DNA of 41,509 nt, from positions 1-41,509 of the forward strand of contig PSRQ01000062.1 of assembly GCA_003176165.1 (NCBI GenBank), written 5' to 3'. The notes beneath the pieces were generated by a model. It saw only the letters and a list, made by a program, of their open reading frames with translations. It had not been told where the DNA came from and ran no database searches. Position 1 is the stretch's first letter. Every line of letters begins with the position of its first letter. The position numbers and the translations under genes were made by a program. Shown one piece after another: positions 35,082-41,509 of the stretch. This stretch comes from Candidatus Cerribacteria bacterium 'Amazon FNV 2010 28 9' (GTDB taxonomy: Bacteria > Patescibacteriota > Microgenomatia > UBA1400 > UBA12028).

Positions 35082-36422
35082 ATGCGCATATCACAGCTCA
35101 TTCGCCGCAACCTCACACTTATCTTCACTGTGGTGATCATTGCATTCGCATTTCTCACCCGCATCGCACGTCTTTCATTCCCTTCTGTCTACTACTTTGA
35201 CGAGGTGTATCACGCATTTACCGCACGTACATATTTGCATAACGATCCCAAAGGATATGAGTTTTGGCAAACACCTCCCGCTGGAGTAGCGTATGAATGG
35301 ACGCATCCTCCATTAGCAAAACTCATGATGGCCGGCAGTATGGCAGCGTTCGGAGAAAACTCATTTGGCTGGAGGATAAGTTCAGTCGTGTTGGGAACCG
35401 GTGTCATCATCTTTATTGGCTACTTAGCACAGCTCCTTTTTCGCAAAAAAGAAGTCACGTTGCTTTCAATGACCATTGCCTCGCTCGATAACTTGCTACT
35501 TACGATGTCTCGCATTGCGATGAATGATATGCATTTTTTGTGTTTCGGACTCATGTCACTATGCTGTTATGTAAAGTTTAAACAAACATATCTTCAACCC
35601 AAGCCCAACTTGAAACGTGCGGTGTTGTGGCTTTTTGTAACTGCAATGCTGCTCGCTCTTTCATTGGCATCCAAGTGGACTGCGCTGTACTTGGGAGCAG
35701 GAATCGCCATCGATTTCTTCTTCACGCATCTTCATCGACTCAAAGCTCCACCTTTACGAATTATCCTCGGATGTATCGTCGCAGGAGCTATGATTCCCCT
35801 TCTGTACCTTGCGACCTATGGACAGTTTTTCCTGCAAGGACACACATTTGAACAGTTTGTCGAAACGACGCAGCAAATGTGGTGGTATCACACCAATTTG
35901 AAGGCAACCCACCCGTATCAATCGGTGCCATGGCAATGGATCTTGGATATTCGCCCTGTGTGGATGCACGTCGATTATTCTAAGTATGGCCAAGGTCTCA
36001 TCGCCAATATTTACAATACGGATAATCCTTTGCTCCTCTGGACCGGATTGGCAATAACGCTGTTTTTTGTGGTGACCATAGTTCTCAATGCCACAGGTGT
36101 ATGGAAAAACACCCTTTTCTCAAAGAAGGAACAGCAACCTCTTCTCTTTTGCCTCCTCTTTTACTTTATCCTCTGGCTCCCGTGGATCGTGTCTCCTCGC
36201 ATTATGTTCTTTTATCACTATGCTCCAGCGATTCCCTTCTTAACTATTCTCATGGCTGTAGGACTTGGAAAACTCTGGGAAAAGGGTAAAAAAGCCTGGG
36301 TCTATGGGGTTTTAGGCCTCTTTTTGATCTGTTTTATAGCAATATACCCCTTAAATACAGGTATATTCATGCCTCTGTCCTATACAAAAACGATCTTTCA
36401 CTTTATTCCTACTTGGCAATAA
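35082..36422 (+). CDS. Dolichyl-phosphate-mannose-protein mannosyltransferase (PMT/GT39)-like
   Basis: PSVYYFDEVYHAFTARTY, YEWTHPPLAKLMMAGSMAAFGENSFGWRI, SRIAMNDMHFLCFGLM. Confidence 0.88.
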   Translation: MRISQLIRRNLTLIFTVVIIAFAFLTRIARLSFPSVYYFDEVYHAFTARTYLHNDPKGYEFWQTPPAGVAYEWTHPPLAKLMMAGSMAAFGENSFGWRISSVVLGTGVIIFIGYLAQLLFRKKEVTLLSMTIASLDNLLLTMSRIAMNDMHFLCFGLMSLCCYVKFKQTYLQPKPNLKRAVLWLFVTAMLLALSLASKWTALYLGAGIAIDFFFTHLHRLKAPPLRIILGCIVAGAMIPLLYLATYGQFFLQGHTFEQFVETTQQMWWYHTNLKATHPYQSVPWQWILDIRPVWMHVDYSKYGQGLIANIYNTDNPLLLWTGLAITLFFVVTIVLNATGVWKNTLFSKKEQQPLLFCLLFYFILWLPWIVSPRIMFFYHYAPAIPFLTILMAVGLGKLWEKGKKAWVYGVLGLFLICFIAIYPLNTGIFMPLSYTKTIFHFIPTWQ

Positions 36423-36585
36423 CTACGTCATCCCGGCCGTGACTCACTGGAAGTGAAGTCAAGTAGCCGGGATCTTTTTGCAATTCGTGCTCTAAAATTC
36501 AACCCTCACCTGTCAAAAGATCCCTGATACTCGGTATGATCCCTCGTAAACTCAGGATCATCCGCGTCAGGGATGACGGTTAAAG
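36423..36585. repeat. Composite hairpin element, copy 1 flanking rpmE
   Basis: cgtcatcccggccgtgactcactggaagtgaagtcaagtagccgggatctttttgcaattc ... gatccctgatactcg...tcagggatgacgg. Confidence 0.85.
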
Positions 36586-36653
36586 AATAACCCGTAGCCT
36601 GGAAATGTGTATAATCTTATGATATAATGGAGTTCTTAACCCAAGGAAACTAT

Positions 36654-36968
36654 ATGAAAGCAAACATTCACCCCAATTGGAACCACCAAGCAACCGTTAC
36701 CTGCGCCTGTGGAAACACTTTCCAAACAGGGTCAACCAACGATGAAATTCGTGTCGACATCTGCTACGCATGCCATCCTTTCTACACTGGCTCGATGAAG
36801 TTCGTCGACGTTCAAGGTCGCGTGGATCGCTTCACCAAGCTTCGCGATGCTGCCAAAGCCAAGCAAGCACAAGTTGGCAATAAAAAGGCTGCAGAAACCA
36901 AAAAGGCTCAACCACTCTCACTCAAAGAGATGCTGGAAGCTGAAAAGTCAAAAATCAAGACTGCTTAG
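36654..36968 (+). CDS. rpmE: 50S ribosomal protein L31 (with C-terminal extension)
   Basis: [62 protein letters not shown] caagga. Confidence 0.94.
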   Translation: MKANIHPNWNHQATVTCACGNTFQTGSTNDEIRVDICYACHPFYTGSMKFVDVQGRVDRFTKLRDAAKAKQAQVGNKKAAETKKAQPLSLKEMLEAEKSKIKTA

Positions 36969-36984
36969 ATTGTGATTGTATATC

Positions 36985-37150
36985 GTCATCCCGGCCGTGA
37001 TTCACTGTAAGTGAAGTCAAGTAGCCGGGATCTTTTTGCAATTCCCAACTACATTATCAACGATAACACCAATCGCAATCTGTCAAAGGATCCCTGATAT
37101 TCGACTTCAATCCGTCAGCTGACGGATTGTGTCGGATCAGGGATGACCGA
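36985..37150. repeat. Composite hairpin element, copy 2 flanking rpmE
   Basis: cgtcatcccggccgtgattcactgtaagtgaagtcaagtagccgggatctttttgcaattc ... gatccctgatattcg...tcagggatgaccg. Confidence 0.85.
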
Positions 37151-37173
37151 ATAGAATGTTGTAAAATACACCT

Positions 37174-38094
37174 ATGGACTACATGCAACAGCAACTTCAA
37201 TCCCTCGGGGAACAAATCGCTCAAAATAAACAATTGTTGAGTGATCCAGATTTGGCACCCTTAGCTCAAGAAGAGATCGCCGCCTTGGAGTTGCAAAAGA
37301 AAGTCCTCGAGGACTCTGCAGCACAAATCCAAAGCGCAAAAGAAAAAGCGCAAGCCAAGCAACAATACACCAACTGTATCATCGAGATTCGCTCTGGAGC
37401 AGGAGGCGAAGAAGCAAAGCTTTGGGCCAATGAGCTCCTCACGATGTATACCCGTTTTGCGAACATGAAAAAGTACAAGGTCGAAACCTTGGAAGAGCTC
37501 ATGATCAAGATTATTGGTTCGGATGCCTACGATACTTTTTCCTATGAATCTGGCGTGCATCGCGTGCAACGCGTTCCCGCTACCGAAGCCCAAGGCCGTG
37601 TCCATACTTCTACAGCCTCAGTTGCGGTCATTCCTGAACTTCCTCCCTCTGCCATCGAGATCAAAGAAGATAATTTAGAATGGCAGTTCACTCGCGCCGG
37701 TGGTCATGGCGGACAAAACGTGAACAAAGTGAGCACCGCAGTACGATTAACACATAAACCGACAGGAATTGTCATCTCGGCACGTACCGAACGGTATCAG
37801 CAACAAAATCGTGAAATAGCACTAGAGCTTTTGCGCGGAAAGCTCTGGGAACTGGAAGAGGCACGGCGTGCCAAAGAAGTTGGTACCGCTCGCCAAGCGA
37901 TTGGTCGTGCCATGCGCGCTGAAAAGATCCGCACCTACAACTTCCCGCAAAACCGCGTCACAGATCACCGCATTCACGAATCGTGGTATGACTTGGAAAG
38001 CATTGTCGGCGGAAATCTCCAACCGGTCATCGAGGCACTTCACAATCCCAAGATGTGGGAGAAAGAAGGAACTTCTAGTGAAGATGAGGAATAA
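37174..38094 (+). CDS. prfA: Peptide chain release factor 1 (short N-terminus)
   Basis: [18 protein letters not shown] (PxT motif), [19 protein letters not shown] (GGQ), [20 protein letters not shown]. Confidence 0.95.
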   Translation: MDYMQQQLQSLGEQIAQNKQLLSDPDLAPLAQEEIAALELQKKVLEDSAAQIQSAKEKAQAKQQYTNCIIEIRSGAGGEEAKLWANELLTMYTRFANMKKYKVETLEELMIKIIGSDAYDTFSYESGVHRVQRVPATEAQGRVHTSTASVAVIPELPPSAIEIKEDNLEWQFTRAGGHGGQNVNKVSTAVRLTHKPTGIVISARTERYQQQNREIALELLRGKLWELEEARRAKEVGTARQAIGRAMRAEKIRTYNFPQNRVTDHRIHESWYDLESIVGGNLQPVIEALHNPKMWEKEGTSSEDEE

Positions 38095-38103
38095 ACACCT
38101 TAT

Positions 38104-38141
38104 CTTCCCCTCCTCTTGGAGGAGGGGGTAGGGGGAGGTGA
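38104..38141 (+). repeat. Palindromic element B2, left flank of DUF559 gene
   Basis: Identical 38 nt to 9172..9209. Confidence 0.92.
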
Positions 38142-38177
38142 AGGACTTTACGTTGCAATCTTGCTACACTACATACT

Positions 38178-38591
38178 GTGTCCACCACATTTAATTCTCC
38201 ATATCTCAAAACTATTCGTCAGAAACTTCGCAACAACAGGCCAAAAGCTGAAATCACTCTTTGGTACTATCTCAAAAACCGTCAGCTACACGGATACAAA
38301 TTTAGGCGTCAACACAGCATGGCTCGTTTTGTGTTTGATTTTTATTGTCCAGAAAAAAGAATTGCGATTGAACTTGATGGGGAAACTCATTACAACGATG
38401 ACCAATTCAAGAGAGATATCGAAAAGAAAGCCTTTGCAACTGCATTTGGCATCAAAGTTTTACGTTTTACAAATGAAGACGTCCACACAAATTTAGAAGG
38501 GGTTCTTGAATCCATCTCCCAAGCTCTTTCACCACCCCTTAGTCCCCTCCTCCAAGAGGAGGGGAAACTAGACCAAAAAACAAAAAGCTGA
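38178..38591 (+). CDS. DUF559 / Vsr-like endonuclease domain protein
   Basis: LRNNRPKAEITLWYYLKNRQLHGYKFRRQHSMARFVFDFYCPEKRIAIELDGETHYNDDQFKRDIEKKAFATAFGIKVLRFTNEDV: classic DUF559 signature; GTG start. Confidence 0.9.
   Translation: MSTTFNSPYLKTIRQKLRNNRPKAEITLWYYLKNRQLHGYKFRRQHSMARFVFDFYCPEKRIAIELDGETHYNDDQFKRDIEKKAFATAFGIKVLRFTNEDVHTNLEGVLESISQALSPPLSPLLQEEGKLDQKTKS
38529..38566 (-). repeat. Palindromic element B3 (inverted), right flank, encodes DUF559 C-terminus
   Basis: Reverse complement ttcccctcctcttggaggaggggactaaggggtggtga; first 23 nt identical to B2, tail similar. Confidence 0.9.
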
Positions 38592-38625
38592 ATAAGTTCG
38601 AAAATGGTTTCTCTTCTCAAAGTTT

Positions 38626-38780
38626 GTCATTCTGAGACATCCTAGTCCGCCGGCCGGCGGACGGGATAAGCGAAGAATCTTGCATAAAGTCTTATATGCT
38701 ATTCGCAAATTTCAAAAATTATCATTGAAGAAGATCCTTCACTTATCCGCCTCATCGGCGGATGTTTCAGGATGACAAGA
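38626..38780. repeat. Bipartite TGTCAT...ATGACA hairpin element with GC-rich core palindrome
   Basis: tgtcattctgagacatcctagtccgccggccggcggacgggataagcgaagaatct ... agatccttcacttatccgcctcatcggcggatgtttcaggatgacaa. Confidence 0.8.
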
Positions 38781-38791
38781 AAAAAAGAAAT

Positions 38792-39985
38792 TTACTGTTG
38801 CGCTCCTGCATCACCCAGTGTCACGGTCGCCGTTTGCTTTTGATTATTACGGACGTACTGAATAGAAATCTTGTCTCCAATTTTGTGTTTGTTCACAATG
38901 GTCGTAATCGCACTTGTGTCATCTCCAGTGATCGTGACACCATCGACAGTGGTAATGATATCGCCCTGCTGCAGTCCTGCAGCTTCGGCTGGACTCTTAG
39001 GAACGATCGCTACAACATACGCTCCCGCCACGACATCATTGAGTAATGCCTGATTTTTGGTAATCATTTTGTATTGCACCCCTACGAATGGTCGAGAAAA
39101 TTTTCCCGTTTGATTGAAGTTGGCGAGCGAATCTTTCACCACGTTGATAGGAAGGGCAAACCCGATATTTTGAGCACCTTGGGCAACAGCCACGTTAACA
39201 CCAATAACTTGACCTTGCATATTGAGCAATGGCCCACCCGAATTTCCTGGGTTGATCGCGGCATCGGTTTGAATGATATTGTCTAAATGTTCTGCGGCAC
39301 CACTAAACTCATCACCCGCATCGATACCTCTTCCTAGGCCTGAAATAACACCTGTCGTCACGGTGTGACGAAATTCTCCTAGAGCTGTCCCAATCGCAAT
39401 CACCCCTTGTCCTACCCTTAGTGAGTTGGAATCACCCAAGTCCACTTGCTGCGGAAATGTAGAATTTACTTTCAAGATAGCTAGATCGTTGCTGGGATCA
39501 CGATAAATCTGCGTGACCGGATATTCTTTATCATCTTTGGTAATGATGCGGTACTGTGCGTTGGTATCAGAGACCACATGTTTATTGGTGATGATGAATC
39601 CGTTATCTTTATCAACCACAAATCCACTCCCAATATCTTGCTTAATAGGAGTTGCTTGTGGCTGCGGTTGCATCATCGGACCACCGAACTGCTGTCCGAA
39701 CATCCCAAACGGATCCATAAAAAACGGATTTTGTTGAGCTTGGGGAGCTTGCGTAATCGAAACAGTGACTACAGCTGGTGAAACCTTCTCTGCGATGTTG
39801 GGGATGACCGAATCATCAGTGACGATCTGTCGACTGGTCGTCGCCGTTGCAGGTGTTGTTCGTTTCGCAATGTAATCCAGAGGCTTTATAACAAACAAAC
39901 GATCTGCCAACGCACCACCAAAAGCCGAGGCAATAATTAAAATGAAGATTAACGTTGAAATAAGATACGGACGCACCTTTTGCAT
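38792..39985 (-). CDS. HtrA/DegP-like trypsin-like serine protease with PDZ domain
   Basis: GSGFVVDKDNGFIITNKHVV, NDLAILKV, TDAAINPGNSGGPLLN, PDZ at C-terminus. Confidence 0.94.
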   Translation of the reverse strand: MQKVRPYLISTLIFILIIASAFGGALADRLFVIKPLDYIAKRTTPATATTSRQIVTDDSVIPNIAEKVSPAVVTVSITQAPQAQQNPFFMDPFGMFGQQFGGPMMQPQPQATPIKQDIGSGFVVDKDNGFIITNKHVVSDTNAQYRIITKDDKEYPVTQIYRDPSNDLAILKVNSTFPQQVDLGDSNSLRVGQGVIAIGTALGEFRHTVTTGVISGLGRGIDAGDEFSGAAEHLDNIIQTDAAINPGNSGGPLLNMQGQVIGVNVAVAQGAQNIGFALPINVVKDSLANFNQTGKFSRPFVGVQYKMITKNQALLNDVVAGAYVVAIVPKSPAEAAGLQQGDIITTVDGVTITGDDTSAITTIVNKHKIGDKISIQYVRNNQKQTATVTLGDAGAQQ

Positions 39986-40048
39986 AGAAATACTATATCA
40001 CATGAAAATTGGGAAAAAGCTGAAAAGTATTCACACTTTCCCTTTTAT

Positions 40049-40162
40049 GTCATTCCCGTGAAAGCGGGAATCATCCCTTTGTTGGAAATGTATGGATTCA
40101 ATCAAAACCAATAAATCATTCCCATCTCTACATGATCCTCGCCTTCGCGAGGATGACAAGAT
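40049..40162. repeat. Bipartite TGTCAT...ATGACA hairpin element
   Basis: tgtcattcccgtgaaagcgggaatcat ... atgatcctcgccttcgcgaggatgacaag. Confidence 0.75.
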
Positions 40163-40191
40163 AAGCAGGTATAAAGATGACAAAAGGAGTA

Positions 40192-41484
40192 TTATTCCAA
40201 TGCCTTGATCGCAGCGTCAAGTTGAGGATCTTGCGTCTGATCAGTTGCGTTGGGATCAATGGTGACTGGAATCGTTGGAGTCAATCCTTTTCCATGCACC
40301 CACTCGCCACTTGGAGTCAGCCATTTTGCAACAGTGATGTGTAAACCTGTTCCATCAGGAAGTTCAAGTGCATCTTGCACAGTTCCTTTTCCAAAACTTT
40401 TCTCACCGATGAGTTTTGCACCGCGTCGATCACGCAAGGCTCCAGAGACAATTTCTGCTGCACTCGCACTGCCTTTGTTAATAAGCACATCGACTGACAT
40501 CTTGGTGAGCTTTCCACCAGCCGCTGCGTAGTAGGGAATCGTTTGATCTTTGCCTTGCTGTGTCACAACCACCCCATCTGGGATAAATTCACTAGCAATG
40601 GAAACTGCTTCTTCCAAGAATCCACCCGGATTGTTGCGCACATCCAAAATCACTCCATCTACTTTACCGTGCGAAACGATATCATTTACTGCTTTCTTCC
40701 ACTCTTCATCGGTATTGCCCCCAAATTGAGACAACCTAAGGTCAGCAAATGTTTTGCCGTTCTTTTGGATGTAACTTAAGTCAACTGAAGGGACCACGAT
40801 TGTGTCGCGTGTGAGTGTTTTTTCTTCTGGTTTGCCGCCATCGCGAAGGAATGTCAACGTTACAGTAGATCCTTTGGGACCACGAATCTCATCGACAGCA
40901 TCAGGAAGGGAAATACCATTGGTATCTTTATCGATTCCCTTCGTCGTATCTTTGATATGCAAGATATAATCGCCCGCTTGAACCCCAGCTGCTGCTGCAG
41001 GCATGCCTTTGAGAGGTGCAATGACGACAAGTGTCTGATTTTTGTATCCGAGTTCAATTCCTACACCTCCAAATTGACCTTGAAGGTCATCAGACGTGCG
41101 TTGTTGGTCTTCCTTGGGCAGATACATGGTATATGGATCACCAAGTGAGGCCACCATACCCTGGATCGCGCCATCTACCATCTTGTTGGCATCAAGTTTG
41201 GAAGGATCGTAGTACGCGGCTTCCAAACGATTCCATACATCCCAAAAATGCGAAAAATCGACAGAAGAGTTTTGCGATGGAACACCGGTATTCGTTAATC
41301 GAGAGATTTGGGAAACAGTATTACTGGGGAATAACGGAACGTTTTGTCCCCGTCCAAGTCGGAATCCCACGACACCACCAAGTCCTACCAAAAGGACAGC
41401 AATGATGAGATTGCGCAAACCTTTAAATGTGGATGGGAGTAGAGACATATTTGAATGATTTGCTGCACCATGAGTCGAATACAA
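40192..41484 (-). CDS. S41 family C-terminal processing peptidase (CtpA-like)
   Basis: GVGIELGYKNQTLVVIAPLKGMPAAAAGVQAGDYI (PDZ), GVILDVRNNPGG, GSASAAEIVSGAL, GEKSFGKGTVQ. Start uncertain (TTG at 41484 or ATG further in). Confidence 0.92.
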   Translation of the reverse strand: MYSTHGAANHSNMSLLPSTFKGLRNLIIAVLLVGLGGVVGFRLGRGQNVPLFPSNTVSQISRLTNTGVPSQNSSVDFSHFWDVWNRLEAAYYDPSKLDANKMVDGAIQGMVASLGDPYTMYLPKEDQQRTSDDLQGQFGGVGIELGYKNQTLVVIAPLKGMPAAAAGVQAGDYILHIKDTTKGIDKDTNGISLPDAVDEIRGPKGSTVTLTFLRDGGKPEEKTLTRDTIVVPSVDLSYIQKNGKTFADLRLSQFGGNTDEEWKKAVNDIVSHGKVDGVILDVRNNPGGFLEEAVSIASEFIPDGVVVTQQGKDQTIPYYAAAGGKLTKMSVDVLINKGSASAAEIVSGALRDRRGAKLIGEKSFGKGTVQDALELPDGTGLHITVAKWLTPSGEWVHGKGLTPTIPVTIDPNATDQTQDPQLDAAIKALE

Positions 41485-41509
41485 TTCTGGTTCATGGTAG
41501 AGGACTAGT

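Noticed and set aside
38116-38496. 126-aa ORF overlapping DUF559
   Set aside because: Starts inside palindrome B2 and is out of frame with the clearly conserved DUF559 protein.
1-41509. UGA recoding (as in Gracilibacteria/SR1)
   Set aside because: Conserved proteins are full length under the standard code and several genes end in TGA (e.g. tpiA at 31497, the ORF ending 7972).

Overview
The 41.5 kb window is a dense chromosomal segment. I infer a Candidate Phyla Radiation (Patescibacteria)-type bacterium with the standard genetic code; taxonomy was not tested. It encodes envelope and glycosylation functions (GT-C/GT39/PMT/PIG-V-like enzymes, WecA-like, UbiA/DPPR synthase-like, FemAB), a sortase with a probable substrate, CAP, M23, S41 and HtrA proteins, and SBP_bac_5 and SecG. 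It also encodes glycolytic enzymes (GAPDH, a short PGK, TPI), PyrH, RfbA, RarA, TatD, a UvrD/PcrA helicase, L31-RF1, tRNA-Cys and a DUF559 endonuclease-like protein. A membrane glycosyltransferase runs off the left edge on the minus strand and is missing from the ORF track. Main signals: (1) short perfect palindromes (9-bp stem, 3-nt loop) inserted in frame in unrelated genes (RarA, a hydrolase-Mur ligase fusion), with the same palindrome class flanking the DUF559 gene in inverted orientation, a candidate nuclease/miniature-element system; (2) a recurrent leaderless promoter, TTGAC(C/G)-N17-TACGCT-N6-ATG, exact at four genes, with related -10-N6/7-ATG layouts at about nine more; (3) many bipartite hairpin elements with TGTCAT...ATGACA ends, including a near-identical inverted pair carrying the leaderless promoter and a duplicated pair flanking rpmE; (4) a direct duplication of the tRNA-Cys 3' end; (5) an 82-nt out-of-frame overlap of two lipid-carrier genes; (6) a strong promoter driving an unidentified structured leader upstream of an M23 peptidase.
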